DNA of 64,000 nucleotides, from NCBI GenBank assembly GCA_030263395.1, contig SZOW01000003.1, positions 155,869 through 219,868 on the forward strand, written 5' to 3'. The notes under the pieces are model-generated. The model ran no database searches. It saw only the letters and a program-made list of their open reading frames with translations, and had not been told where the DNA came from. Below, piece by piece: positions 55,018-64,000 of this stretch. Made by a program: the position numbers and the translations under genes. Every line of letters starts with the position of its first letter. The first letter of the stretch is position 1. This DNA comes from QUBU01 sp014337915 (lineage in GTDB: Bacteria > Pseudomonadota > Gammaproteobacteria > Steroidobacterales > GCA-2729495).

Positions 55018-56200
55018 TCAGCGATTGGGCAACAGGCTCTCGTAAAGCGCTTCGTACGCACCGACGCAGGCCGCGAGGCTGAACTGCCGCTCCGCCCTTG
55101 CCCTGCCCCTGCCGACGCAGGCCGCGAGGCTGAACTGCCGCTCCGCCCTTGCCCTGCCCCTGCTCCCCATCGTCCGGCGCAGCTGCTCGTCCCCGAGCAG
55201 CGCCAGCAGCCGCGCACTGCTTTCAGCGACATCATTGTCGGCGACCATATAGCCCTCCACGCCGTCGGTCATGAGTTCGGGCGTGCCACCGCCGCGGGTG
55301 GCCACCACCGGCACGCCACAGGCCATGGCTTCCATCACCGCGTTGGGCAGGCCCTCGTCGACGATACGGTAGTTGGTGAACAGGCAGGCCACATCCAGCA
55401 TCCCGGTCAGCACATCGACGTCGCGGCAGTGGCCGGTGAACACCACGTTCTCCGCGAGGCCTGGCCGCGCCGCGTAAGCCTCCACCACGGCACGCCTCGG
55501 CCCGTCGCCGACCACGAGGAAGCCGGTATCCGGGTGGTTCTCGGCAACGCGCGCGGCCACATCGAGGAAAGCCTCGTGGTCCTTGAATGCGGAAAGCGTG
55601 GCGACCATGCCCACCAGCCGCCGGAATCGCCCGAGGCCGAACTGTTCGCGCAGTCGTGCAGCCGCCTCCGGGCGCGGCGTGAAGCGCGCCAGGTCCAGGC
55701 CGTTGCCGATGACGCGGAAGTTCGCGCGCCGGCGACGGAAACGGTTGTCGAAACCCGCCTCGGAATTGGAGACCAGGTAGGTTCGGATCCCGGCTGCTGC
55801 GGATGGCCGAGGCGACGACGGGTATGCCGCTGCGCCAGGAACCTGTCAGCGCAAACATGGTGGCGAGGTTGAGGAACGGGTGCAGGATCTCGATGCGCTC
55901 CTCGCGCAGCAGGCGCCGCAGCCGCAGCAGCGGGCCGATGACGTCGAAGCGCCCCTGGCGGCCGAGATCCACCAGCCGCAGATGGGCAAGCGCACGAACG
56001 TCCGCGCGATATCCCCGGCCATCATCCTGGCCAGGCATGTCGATGGTCGCCAGCGTCATGCGGTAGCGTTGCGGGTCGAGCTGCTGGAGCAGCTGTACCA
56101 GCTGGCGCTCAGCACCACCGGACTGGAGCGAGGGCGTGAGGAACAGGATGCGCACCGGCTCCCCGGCCGCTGCCCGCCGGCTCAGGGTGCCAGCCGCCAT
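55018..56200 (-). pseudogene. Glycosyltransferase family 4, frameshifted
   Basis: The N-terminal half begins at ATG 56200 (GGAGAGGG upstream) with VRILFLTPSLQSGGAERQLVQLL and runs to about 55790 (GIPVVASAIRSSRDP). The C-terminal half continues in another frame from about 55785: TYLVSNSEAGFDNRF, FRVIGNGLDLARFTP, LVVGDGPRRAVVEAYAAR and NAVMEAMACGVPVVATRGGG. The linker between VVASAIR and SNSEAG is about ten residues shorter than I expect, so a small deletion with frame change near 55780-55800 fits best. The 3' end also has a 51-bp in-frame duplication. It could be a true pseudogene or a sequencing error. The 5' end overlaps the stop of the beta-helix gene. Confidence 0.75.
55061..55162. repeat. 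Perfect 51-bp tandem duplication
   Basis: Units 55061-55111 and 55112-55162 are identical. On the minus strand each encodes 17 residues (RGRARAERQFSLAACVG) near the C-terminus of the glycosyltransferase, so the duplication keeps frame. Two units only, no spacer. Confidence 0.95.
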
Positions 56201-57948
56201 GCACCCTCTCCTGTCGGCCCGCCCTGCCAGGCGCCCAGCGCCAGGGGCTGGCCTGCCAGGCCCGACACTTCGAGAACTGGCACATCCCTGCGGGCGGGGC
56301 TCGCCGCTGCCAGGTCGAAGTCCCCCGCCGGTGCATCGAGGAACAGCGGGTCGGCCACGCGGTTGCCGGAGAGACGATCGCCTGCCACGGCCTGCCAGTA
56401 CTGCGCCTCCACCGCTCTCGGGTTGCGATAAAGCATCCGCACCGGGCGCCCACCCGGATTGAAGAACAGGTTGTCCTCGATCACCGCCGGCCCGACCCCG
56501 GGTGCGGCGCCCACCACGATACAGGCGTCGCGCCGTTCGGGAGGCGCATCGTGACTGCAACCGTAGAAGAGATTGCCGATCACGCGGTGGCCCGCGGTGA
56601 TGCCCCCGTCACCTGGCCCCAACTCGATGGCAGCATCCGCGGTATTTGCCATGGTGTTGAAAGCGATCAGGTTGTCCTGGCTGAACACGTAGGCCTGCAC
56701 GCGGAAGCACATGCCGGTGGGACGTTGGCGCGCCGCACTGTTCAGCGCGTTGTAGCAGAAGTTGCCAATGATGACATTGCGGTCGCCATTGACCTGCGAG
56801 CCCAGCGTGAAGTCATGCAGGCGGTTGGCGAAAACGAGGTTGCGACTGGCGGCACCGGCGCCCCAGCCATCGATACCCAGGGGCCGGCAATAGTCGAAGT
56901 AGCTGCTCAGCGGCCCGCAGTGGATGTCGTTGTGGTCCACCAGGTTGTCGGTCACGCCCGGATCTCCGGGCCGGTAGGCATTGAGGTAGATGCCGTTGTG
57001 GGTCCATGCCACGATCTCGTTGTGGTGGATGCGGGAATGGTTCACCGCGACGTTGAAATACACGCCCTCGCCCGACTGCCCGGGCTCGTAGCCGGCCGCA
57101 CCCCAGCGCACGCCGCTGTCGATGAGGTTGTGGTGGATGTCCAGGCCGCCGATCGGCGCCCCGGCAGCAGTGACATAGACACCACTCGCGCTGTCGCGCC
57201 CGATTTCGCAGTTCCGGATCTCGATGTCGCCGCTGCCGGAACGAATGTCGATCGCACCGGTCATGCCACCTTCCAGCGCCAGGCCGTCGATGATCACCTG
57301 CCGCCGCCCTTCGATGTAGATCGGCGCCCAGGGCTCGTTCGAGCGCAGCTGCATCCCGGAAATCCGGCCGAACACCTCGGCCGGGTTGCCGCGCGGCGAG
57401 CAGAGCAGCAGCTCGTCCCCCGCATGCATCCAGTCCACCCGCTGGCCGCCGTGCCGCGTGCACAGGTCCGCACGTTCACGCGCCGGACCGAAGGCGCGCC
57501 GGCCATCGAGTAGCAGCACCAGCGGATTCGGATGCCGGAAGCCGGCCGTGCGGTAGGCCCAGAGGCCCGGCCCTGCGAGGCGCCAGCTCTTCGCGTCCTG
57601 GCCGCCCGGCAGCGGGTTGTCGATGCGAATGACCGGCCGCTCGCTGCCCTCCCCGTAGGCGCCGATGAACAGCTCTTCTGCGAGATCTGCGGCGCTGAGC
57701 CCGGTCGCCGCTGTAATCATCACGCCGCTGCCCGATACCGTGCCCCGGCGCTGCAGGTAGCGGTTGCCACCGCGCAGAGGTCCGGCTTCCTGCCAGTTGC
57801 AGTAAGGTGCCTCCAGCGTGCCCTGGCCCGGGCAGCCGCTGGTCCGCGACGGATCGATGTGGATGTCGGCAGCCAGCGCAGAGCCGATCAGCAGCAATCC
57901 GAGGCTGGCGATGACGAAGCGCCGCATGGCAGGCCGGCAACGACTCAC
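56182..57948 (-). CDS. Secreted right-handed parallel beta-helix protein
   Basis: A 588-residue protein with signal peptide (MRRFVIASLGLLLIGSALAA). The body is a parallel beta-helix with recurrent turns such as GDIEIRNCEIGRDSASGVYVT, GLDIHHNLIDSG and SRIHHNEIVAWTHNGIYL, as in pectate-lyase-like and polysaccharide epimerase/lyase proteins. The catalytic class is not certain. It probably edits or degrades the exported polysaccharide in the periplasm. The GTG start overlaps the upstream glycosyltransferase stop (GTGA); an in-frame ATG at 57927 is the alternative. Confidence 0.82.
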   Translation of the reverse strand: MSRCRPAMRRFVIASLGLLLIGSALAADIHIDPSRTSGCPGQGTLEAPYCNWQEAGPLRGGNRYLQRRGTVSGSGVMITAATGLSAADLAEELFIGAYGEGSERPVIRIDNPLPGGQDAKSWRLAGPGLWAYRTAGFRHPNPLVLLLDGRRAFGPARERADLCTRHGGQRVDWMHAGDELLLCSPRGNPAEVFGRISGMQLRSNEPWAPIYIEGRRQVIIDGLALEGGMTGAIDIRSGSGDIEIRNCEIGRDSASGVYVTAAGAPIGGLDIHHNLIDSGVRWGAAGYEPGQSGEGVYFNVAVNHSRIHHNEIVAWTHNGIYLNAYRPGDPGVTDNLVDHNDIHCGPLSSYFDYCRPLGIDGWGAGAASRNLVFANRLHDFTLGSQVNGDRNVIIGNFCYNALNSAARQRPTGMCFRVQAYVFSQDNLIAFNTMANTADAAIELGPGDGGITAGHRVIGNLFYGCSHDAPPERRDACIVVGAAPGVGPAVIEDNLFFNPGGRPVRMLYRNPRAVEAQYWQAVAGDRLSGNRVADPLFLDAPAGDFDLAAASPARRDVPVLEVSGLAGQPLALGAWQGGPTGEGAWRLAP

Positions 57949-59051
57949 GGGGCTTTTCCCAGCTCCGCCAGCAGCTCCGTATAGCGCTCGGCCACTGCCT
58001 GGGGACCAAAATGCCTCGAGAAGTATTCCTGGATCGGCGCCGGGGCAAAGGCACCCGGGACGATGCTGGCGCGCAGGGCCGCCTCCAGTTCCCGTTCGTC
58101 CCTGACCACGGTGCCGAGGCCGTTACTGGCGATCATGCCGTCGGGATCGACAAAGGAAACGATGGGAATGCCCCGCCGCATGGCCTGCAGGAACACGTTC
58201 GGGAAGCCCTCGGTGCTGGAAGTGCTGACCAGCGTCCGGCAGCGATCGAAGTGCTTTTCCACTTCGGCCGGCGGCTGGAAGCCGAGGAACTGCAGGTTGC
58301 CCACGCCCGCTGCCGCCGCCCTGACCTGCTCGTGCAGGCCCGCCTCGCCCGATGCCGGCGGCCCGATCATCGTGAACTGCAGCTGCGGCAGCCGGCGCGC
58401 CAGCTCGACGAACAGCAGCGGCCGCTTCAGGGACATGAGGCGCCCCACCCAAAGTACTTCGTTGCGGCTGGCTTCCGGCAGCGGCCGGGGTTCGAGATCG
58501 AGGAAGTTCGGGATCAGGACCCCCTCGCGGCCGTAGTGCGCCTTCAGCAGGTCGCGCTGTATTCCGTTCTGCACCACGATGGCATCGGCCCGCCGCAAGC
58601 CATGGCGGAACAGCCAGCGATCGCGTGCCAGGCGCGCGCACTCTTTGCCGGGAAGAAAATCCGCGTCATTGGCTCCCGCATAGATGTAGCGCAGCGGCTG
58701 GAACCGCCTGAGCAAGGCCAGCAGGCCCGGCACGAAACCGGCTGCCCGGCTGTAATAGACATCCGCCCCGGCACGCCCGAGCGCGCGCCAGATGCCGGTC
58801 AGGCGCGGATGCAGGAAGCGCAGCCCGGGCAGCCCCGCGGTCGGCCGGTAGGCCTTGTAGACGCTACAGCCGTCGATGACCTCGCCATCCGGCTGGCCGT
58901 GATCCTCGGTAACGAAGCTGACCTCGTGGCCCATGCGCCGCAACAGGCGGGCGATCTGCAACTGCTGCATCTCCGCGCCACCCACCTGCTCGATGCCGGT
59001 GCTGCCGTGGAGCACCGGGTAGATGGTCATCGAAACGAAGCAGATGTGCAT
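57945..59051 (-). CDS. Glycosyltransferase family 4
   Basis: A 368-residue GT-B enzyme. The N-terminus MHICFVSMTIYPVLHG is followed by GIEQVGGAEMQQLQIARLL, the GT4 acceptor-domain glycine loop (GGAE). EVLWVGRLMSLKRPLLFVELAR and the donor motif STSSTEGFPNVFLQAMRRGIPIV define the second domain. It is part of a tightly packed leftward operon with flippase, ligase, membrane protein and beta-helix genes. Sugar specificity unknown. Confidence 0.88.
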   Translation of the reverse strand: MHICFVSMTIYPVLHGSTGIEQVGGAEMQQLQIARLLRRMGHEVSFVTEDHGQPDGEVIDGCSVYKAYRPTAGLPGLRFLHPRLTGIWRALGRAGADVYYSRAAGFVPGLLALLRRFQPLRYIYAGANDADFLPGKECARLARDRWLFRHGLRRADAIVVQNGIQRDLLKAHYGREGVLIPNFLDLEPRPLPEASRNEVLWVGRLMSLKRPLLFVELARRLPQLQFTMIGPPASGEAGLHEQVRAAAAGVGNLQFLGFQPPAEVEKHFDRCRTLVSTSSTEGFPNVFLQAMRRGIPIVSFVDPDGMIASNGLGTVVRDERELEAALRASIVPGAFAPAPIQEYFSRHFGPQAVAERYTELLAELGKAP

Positions 59052-59066
59052 GGCTGCGGCGGGCGA

Positions 59067-60542
59067 TCAGGCCGATACTGGCGCAGCAGGCGCTTCCAGC
59101 AACAGCACCTGCCCGCTGTCGAACAGCGGCCGAAAGCCCCGGGCCTGCAGGCCATCCGCCGCCACCAGCACCTCGGCGGAGCAGATGCCGCGATCGACGA
59201 GGACGTAGCGCACTCCCAGGTCCCGGGCCAGGCCAGCCATGGACTGCGTTTCCTGGAGCCGCTGGCGGATGGTGAGCCGGTCGAAGGTCATGGCCTTGCT
59301 GCCGTGGCCCGAGGACACCATCACCAGCGGCGTGTAATACACCAGCGGTGGGAAGCTCACCCGCGGCACCACCAGCGCAACGCCCTGGAGGTTCTGCTGG
59401 CGGATGAATGCGAAGCACGCCAGCCAGGCATCCGGCAGCTGGTTGGCGGCCGTGACACCGAACTCCCGCCAGACGATGACCACCGCCACCAGGCCGAGGC
59501 CCGCGAGCGCGAGCAGCCAGGCGCTGCCGGCCGGCAGCGTTGCCGCCAGCAGCCAGGCCACCATGGGGCTGGCGAAGAACACATGGTTGACGCTGTTGCC
59601 CATCACCCAGACCACCGCCAGCACCAGCATGCCCACGACGAAAGCCGCAGCCAGCCCGAGTTCTGCCGGCAGGACCTGTCCGCGGCTCCCGCCCAGCGCG
59701 AGCGTGACGGCGAGCAGCAGCAGCCAGGGATTGGCCTTGACGATCTGCACCGGGTTGCCGAATTCACGGCGCAGCCGCTGCTGCTGGCCGATGCGCGCAT
59801 GCACCAGCACGCGGCGCAGATGGTCGCGGGCCACGGGCCCGTAGCGCCCACCGGAGACCAGCCAGGCGAGCGCGAAGCCGAGCAGCAGCGCGGAGAGCAG
59901 ATGGCCGTAATGTGGCTGGCCGGCCAGCCAGAACCCCATGGCCACCAGCGGCGTCACCAGCACCAGGATCTGCGTAACCATGCGCTGGGACAGCAGCGCG
60001 AGCGCGACCGCCGCGCCGCCCGCCAGGATCCAGGCCGCGCTGCCACCGGCCACATAGGCCGACAGCGCCGCCACGAAGGCCGTGAACCAGAACAACGCCA
60101 GGCCGCGTGGCGTGAGCGATGCCGTCATGATGGCGTTGATCGGCGTCAACAGGAACAGCAGCGCCGCCAGCAGCGCCCGCCAGGGCTCGAGCCCGAACAG
60201 GAAGTGTCCGACGCCGGCCACCAGCAGCGCCGTCAGCAGGTCCACCGCCGCCGCCAGGCTCAGCACCAGCGCGTAGGGCAGCTCCGCGACCGGGACCAGC
60301 AGCGCCATCAGCAGCGGCGGCAGCTGCAGCAGCTCGCGCTCGCCGGTATGGTAGAAGCAGAGCTCGGGAAACAGCCGGCGCTGGCGGCGCATCTCCCGCG
60401 CGGTGCGCAGGTAGGTGAAGGCGTCGCCGAGCGCCGGCCGTGAATTGACACGGACGATGCGCCAGGCCTGCAGGAAGATCACCCCTGCTGCGAGCCAGGC
60501 CAGCAGCCAGCCGGTGGCAACGATGCCCGCGTCTCCTGTCAT
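59067..60542 (-). CDS. Polytopic membrane protein, candidate GT-C glycosyltransferase
   Basis: A 491-residue protein with 10-12 hydrophobic spans. The first periplasmic loop after helix 1 has GDAFTYLRTAREMRRQRRLFPE, then TGERELLQLPPLLMALL, an arrangement reminiscent of GT-C enzymes (GT39/ArnT-like) that take polyprenyl-linked sugars. The C-terminal 100 residues look like a small periplasmic domain. No definite catalytic acid can be assigned, so a plain membrane protein of the polysaccharide pathway is possible. It overlaps the O-antigen ligase gene by 4 bp. Confidence 0.7.
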   Translation of the reverse strand: MTGDAGIVATGWLLAWLAAGVIFLQAWRIVRVNSRPALGDAFTYLRTAREMRRQRRLFPELCFYHTGERELLQLPPLLMALLVPVAELPYALVLSLAAAVDLLTALLVAGVGHFLFGLEPWRALLAALLFLLTPINAIMTASLTPRGLALFWFTAFVAALSAYVAGGSAAWILAGGAAVALALLSQRMVTQILVLVTPLVAMGFWLAGQPHYGHLLSALLLGFALAWLVSGGRYGPVARDHLRRVLVHARIGQQQRLRREFGNPVQIVKANPWLLLLAVTLALGGSRGQVLPAELGLAAAFVVGMLVLAVVWVMGNSVNHVFFASPMVAWLLAATLPAGSAWLLALAGLGLVAVVIVWREFGVTAANQLPDAWLACFAFIRQQNLQGVALVVPRVSFPPLVYYTPLVMVSSGHGSKAMTFDRLTIRQRLQETQSMAGLARDLGVRYVLVDRGICSAEVLVAADGLQARGFRPLFDSGQVLLLEAPAAPVSA

Positions 60543-61948
60543 GCGCGTGGCGCAACCCCGTCGGGTCCGTCACCCGACTCCTCGTCGGCATCCGGTGCCG
60601 GCGCCGTCCGCCACACCACTGGTTCGCGTTGCACCTGGCGCCACAGTGCCAGCAACAGCCCCACCATGGTGCTGGTCGCGAGCTCCGGCGTGAAGATCCC
60701 CGCATTGTGGAACACCGCATTGCCCATGACCGCCAGCACGCCGACCGAGAAACAGAGGTACGGGATGCGCAGGTCCGCATGCGTCCTCAGCACCGCCGCC
60801 TTCAGCGCCCGCTGCGCCTTCCACAGCGACCACAGGCAGGCGACGAGCACCAGCCAGCCCGGCACACCCGCCCGCACACCCGCGTTGATGTAGTGGTTGT
60901 GGGGCGCCAGGACCTCCGCCGCCAGGGCGCCGGAGAACACTGCGCCTTCGCCGAGGACTTCCCGGGCATATTCGCGCTGGGTCGGGCCGATGACCGGGTG
61001 CTTGAGCACGCTGGTGATGCCATGCACCTGGTACATGACCCGGTTCACGATCTCGTCGACGCTGGTGCCGCCGAAGCGATCCGTCAGTGTCCCGTGCGAG
61101 TAGGCCATCTGGCTCGCCGCCGCTGGATCCGCGGATGGGGCCCGGCTGCCGATCAGTTGCTGCAGGCCGAGGAAGGCCAGCGCCAGCACGGCCAGCAGGG
61201 TGATGTTCCGTGCCCGGTGCGGGGTCTTCATCACCAGGTACAGCACCCCCACGAAGAAAACCGCCGCTGATGAGCGCTCGGCATTGAGGAACAGCCCCAG
61301 CACCAGCACCACCAGCGCCACCAGCCAGATCAGCTTTTTCTCCCGCAGGTACAGGCCCACCGCAAGGAACGGGAATGAGGCCAGCAGGTAGGAAAAGATA
61401 TGCGGAGCACCGTACAGGCTGGCGATCTGGCTGCCCCGACCGATGATCAGTTCCCCGGTGTCGCTCGAGTGCAGCATCCAGTCGCGGATCGAGGCAAAGG
61501 GCTCGCCAATGAAAAACACCAGGCTGCCGAACAGCACCTGCACCGCCCCGACCAGCACCAGCAGCTTGACGATCTGCCGCCGCGTGGCCGGGTAACTGCA
61601 GACGTCGGCCAGCAGCAGGATGTAGACAGCCGCGCGCAGGTGCCGGCCGGGGTTGCCGATAAGCCCGCCGCGCAGGAAGTCGTGGGCGATGTCGAGCAGG
61701 CTGAACAGCAGCAGCAGCAACACCACCGCCGAGAGCCGACCGCTGGAGAACGCCAGCCGCGACAGCCGGCCGCCGTAGAGGAGCAGCGCTGCCAGGAACA
61801 GGAAGTTCTCCGGTGCCAGGCCAATCCCGGGTAGTACCGGCAGCGGGAAGAAGCGGATGAGGATCAGGCCCACCAGCAGCCACAGGCCCAGCGCCCCGGC
61901 GCGGGCCTGGCCCGGGATGGCGGTCAATCGGCGTGCGTCGGCTGCCAT
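60539..61948 (-). CDS. O-antigen ligase/polymerase family protein (Wzy_C)
   Basis: A 469-residue membrane protein with 11-12 spans. LNAERSSAAVFFVGVLYLV and the large periplasmic loop after it (HGTLTDRFGGTSVDEIVNRVMYQ) with VIGPTQREYAREVLGEGAVF and LAPHNHYINAGVRAGVPGWLV form the Wzy_C/WaaL signature (conserved HNxYI). It polymerises or transfers undecaprenyl-linked glycan. The ATG at 61948 has GAGGGG upstream and lies 11 bp past the flippase stop. Confidence 0.86.
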   Translation of the reverse strand: MAADARRLTAIPGQARAGALGLWLLVGLILIRFFPLPVLPGIGLAPENFLFLAALLLYGGRLSRLAFSSGRLSAVVLLLLLFSLLDIAHDFLRGGLIGNPGRHLRAAVYILLLADVCSYPATRRQIVKLLVLVGAVQVLFGSLVFFIGEPFASIRDWMLHSSDTGELIIGRGSQIASLYGAPHIFSYLLASFPFLAVGLYLREKKLIWLVALVVLVLGLFLNAERSSAAVFFVGVLYLVMKTPHRARNITLLAVLALAFLGLQQLIGSRAPSADPAAASQMAYSHGTLTDRFGGTSVDEIVNRVMYQVHGITSVLKHPVIGPTQREYAREVLGEGAVFSGALAAEVLAPHNHYINAGVRAGVPGWLVLVACLWSLWKAQRALKAAVLRTHADLRIPYLCFSVGVLAVMGNAVFHNAGIFTPELATSTMVGLLLALWRQVQREPVVWRTAPAPDADEESGDGPDGVAPRA

Positions 61949-61958
61949 GACCAGCCCC

Positions 61959-63491
61959 TCAGCCCCGGGCACGTCGCCGCAGGCCGTCGAACAGGCGCAG
62001 TTCGTCCACCTCCAGGCCGTGGTTGAAGAACACCGCCAGGCCGTAGAGCAGGCCGCAGCCGGCAATGAGCAGGAGCAATTGCATGACGTTGGCCACCTGC
62101 TCCTTCAGCAGCAGGGCAACGGCGACCGGCGCCGCCAGGTTGAGGGCCGTGCGCCCGGCGACCGCGAAGGGAAAGCTCAGCGGCACCGAAAACACGCGCC
62201 GGAATGCGAACCAGTAAAGCGCCAGCTGCAGCACCGCCGCGCTGCCCGTGGCCAGCGCCGCACCGGCGATGCCCCAGCGTGGCACCAGCAGCACATCCAG
62301 CGCCAGATTGTAGACGGAGGTCAGGCCCGAAAACAGCAACAGCACGTTCTTCTCCAGCACCGCGATCAGCGGCACGAAGGGATAGGTCAGCCCGAGGAAG
62401 AAGCCGAAGCCGGCGAGTACCGCCAGCGGCCCGTAGGCCGGCACATAGGCCGGCGTGTAGACCAGGCGGATGACCTCCGTCCCCAGCACCAGCAGCAGCG
62501 TCACCAGCGGCCAGTGCAGCAGCATCACCATCTTGTTCAGCAGCCGGAAAGCGCGCAGCAATTCCGGCTGACCCCCACCCGTGGTATGGCGCGCCGTCAG
62601 CAGCGGCGTCAGCACGCTGCGCAACAAGGTGGCCGGATTGAGTGCATTCGCGAACAGGATCAGGGTCGCGGCCAGGCCGTACATCGCCACCTGCTCCGGC
62701 CCCAGGAAGTGGGCGATGACGAAGCTGTCCACCGACAGGTCGCGGAACACGTTGACGTTTATCGCCAGGTAGCCGATCAGCGAATAGCGCAGGATGCGCC
62801 CCCGGTAGTCATCCGCCGCGATCTCGGCGATCACCGTTGCCGCCGGTCGATGCGCAGCCAGCCACTGGTGGTTGCGCCACAGGATCCAGGCCAGGCCCAG
62901 CGCCGGCGCCAGGAACAACGCGCCGAGCACGCCGACCAGGCCCAGCCCCGCCAGGAAAGCCACCGTGAAACCCACCAGCTTCAGTAGCGCCACCGTGGCG
63001 CGCAGCGCACTCATCTCCACGTAGGCGCCGCGGGCCGAGAAGAAGCTGTAGCCGTTGATGCTGTTCGCGCTCTGCACCACGAGGATGGCGCAGACCAGCA
63101 CCAGCGCATCGGTCAGTACCGGCGGGAAGGCGAAGAACGCGCTGACCGGCCCGCGCGCCGCCAGCAGGATGCCGCAGAAGGCGAGCAGCGCGACCGCGCG
63201 CACCACGCGCACGTAGAGCAGCAGGGAGCGCAGTGCGCCATGGCGCTCACGCGCCACCATCTCCGCGCCGAAGCGCTGCAGCGTCGCCTCGAGCCCGCAG
63301 GAGGTCAGGTAGGAGCCAACCATGATGATGGAGCCGGCGAGCTTGTAGGCGCCGAACTCCGTCACGCTCAGCGTGCGCACCGTGAGGATCGAGATCGCCA
63401 CCCCGACCACGGTCTCCACGAAGAAGGCCGCATAGCCGGCAGCCGACCAGGCGAGCGGGTTGCGGACCTGTGCCGATACAGGCCGGCTCAT
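61959..63491 (-). CDS. Polysaccharide flippase, Wzx/MOP family
   Basis: A 510-residue protein with 12-14 hydrophobic spans. VGVAISILTVRTLSVTEFGAYKLAGSI and the later RDLSVDSFVIAHFLGPEQVAMYGLAATLI are typical of the oligosaccharide flippase family (Polysacc_synt). It moves lipid-linked repeat units across the inner membrane. The start overlaps the stop of the asparagine synthetase gene (ATGA). Together with the ligase/polymerase it implies a Wzx/Wzy-type assembly route. Confidence 0.88.
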   Translation of the reverse strand: MSRPVSAQVRNPLAWSAAGYAAFFVETVVGVAISILTVRTLSVTEFGAYKLAGSIIMVGSYLTSCGLEATLQRFGAEMVARERHGALRSLLLYVRVVRAVALLAFCGILLAARGPVSAFFAFPPVLTDALVLVCAILVVQSANSINGYSFFSARGAYVEMSALRATVALLKLVGFTVAFLAGLGLVGVLGALFLAPALGLAWILWRNHQWLAAHRPAATVIAEIAADDYRGRILRYSLIGYLAINVNVFRDLSVDSFVIAHFLGPEQVAMYGLAATLILFANALNPATLLRSVLTPLLTARHTTGGGQPELLRAFRLLNKMVMLLHWPLVTLLLVLGTEVIRLVYTPAYVPAYGPLAVLAGFGFFLGLTYPFVPLIAVLEKNVLLLFSGLTSVYNLALDVLLVPRWGIAGAALATGSAAVLQLALYWFAFRRVFSVPLSFPFAVAGRTALNLAAPVAVALLLKEQVANVMQLLLLIAGCGLLYGLAVFFNHGLEVDELRLFDGLRRRARG

Positions 63492-64000
63492 GACAGGGCC
63501 GCCGGCGGGCGCTGCGACGCGCCCTCCTCCGCCAGCCAGGCCTGGAACATCAGCACATGCCAGAGGTGCTCGTGCCCCCTGCGGGTGCCGGCGAGGTGCT
63601 CCTGCCAGCGGACGCGGATGTCGGTGGGGTCGAGGTAGCCCTCGCGGCGCAGCCGCGACTCGGCGAGCAGCTCCTCGGCCCAGGCGCGCAGCGGGCCGCG
63701 CAGCCAGGCATCGATGGGCACCGCGAACCCCTGCTTCGGCCGGTCGATCAGCTGCCGCGGCACATGGCGGTAGAGCAGCTGGCGCAATAGCCATTTGCGC
63801 TGGCCATCGCGGACCTTCAGATCCAGCGGCAGCTGCCAGGCGAACTCCGCCACCCGGTGATCGAGCAGCGGCACCCGCGCCTCCAGGCTCACGCCCATGC
63901 TCGCGCGGTCCACTTTCACCAGGATGTCGTCGGGCAGGTAGGCCACCATGTCCATGGCCATCATGAACTCGATGAAGCTGCCGGAGCGCGGCCAGCGCGC
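63488..64000 (-). CDS. Second asparagine synthetase-type amidotransferase (5' part beyond window)
   Basis: The last 170 residues of an AsnB-like protein. DDILVKVDRASMGVSLEARVPLLDHRVAEF, RKWLLRQLLYRHVPRQLIDRPKQGFAVPIDAWLRG and HEHLWHVLMFQAWL are the C-terminal synthetase-domain motifs. The sequence clearly differs from the asnB at 48056. The frame is open to the right edge, so the start and glutaminase domain are outside the window. It leads the flippase/ligase operon and probably amidates a sugar acid (inference). Confidence 0.9.
   Translation of the reverse strand, partial: ARWPRSGSFIEFMMAMDMVAYLPDDILVKVDRASMGVSLEARVPLLDHRVAEFAWQLPLDLKVRDGQRKWLLRQLLYRHVPRQLIDRPKQGFAVPIDAWLRGPLRAWAEELLAESRLRREGYLDPTDIRVRWQEHLAGTRRGHEHLWHVLMFQAWLAEEGASQRPPAALS

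Noticed and set aside
55061..55162. CRISPR-like repeat
   Set aside because: Two directly adjacent identical units with no spacers, inside a coding frame.

Overview
The window is about 64 kb of very GC-rich, densely coding bacterial DNA. Glutaminyl-tRNA synthetase, Rnk, RhlE, HiPIP, a SirB2-family protein and a GlyGly-CTERM protein together suggest a gammaproteobacterium. The catabolic content (five MFS transporters, two TonB receptors, a molybdenum enzyme of the ethylbenzene / steroid C25 dehydrogenase type) would fit a degrader such as a Steroidobacteraceae or Nevskiales relative. That placement is inference. No rRNA, tRNA, CRISPR array or complete transposon was seen.

Left part (1-31 kb). 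It opens with the 3' end of a luciferase-like flavin oxidoreductase. A secreted zinc metalloprotease with a GlyGly-CTERM tail, a lipoprotein / SIMPL / DedA / Rnk run and two MFS transporters follow. Next come a TonB receptor with a TPR-sulfotransferase, a bactofilin-like membrane protein, class III alcohol dehydrogenase and RhlE. From 16.5 to 24.2 kb lies a divergent catabolic unit. Leftward it has an IorB-like molybdenum hydroxylase, an SUMF1-fold lipoprotein, a 4-hydroxybutyryl-CoA dehydratase (AbfD) homologue and an aldehyde dehydrogenase. Rightward it has an MFS transporter and a DUF1330 protein. From 24.3 to 29.8 kb a gntR-MFS pair diverges from a nitrilase-fold hydrolase / MFS / aldo-keto reductase operon. 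Similar TGTCAT...ATGAYA sites upstream of three of these units (6952, 22706, 26403) suggest one regulon, perhaps run by the GntR protein.

Middle part (29.8-47 kb). A small membrane-anchored protein, a rhomboid protease and a receiver protein with Glu at the phospho-acceptor position precede a type II DMSO-reductase-family enzyme arranged alpha-TorD chaperone-beta, with no heme b gamma subunit in the operon. moeA (molybdenum cofactor synthesis) diverges from it. Then come a SirB2-family protein, HiPIP, SAM hydrolase, glnS and a second TonB receptor. A small conserved gene follows, with a near-identical 70-bp palindrome on either side. A hydantoinase-family amidohydrolase and a chymotrypsin-fold protease whose predicted signal cleavage exposes Ile-Val-Asn-Gly directly close this part.

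Right part (47-64 kb). This is a surface polysaccharide locus: GDP-fucose synthase, two asparagine-synthetase-type amidotransferases, several glycosyltransferases (one frameshifted and carrying a 51-bp tandem duplication), a heparinase-like protein, a beta-helix protein, a methyltransferase, a GT-C-like membrane protein, an O-antigen ligase/polymerase and a Wzx-type flippase. It runs off the right edge inside the second asparagine synthetase.
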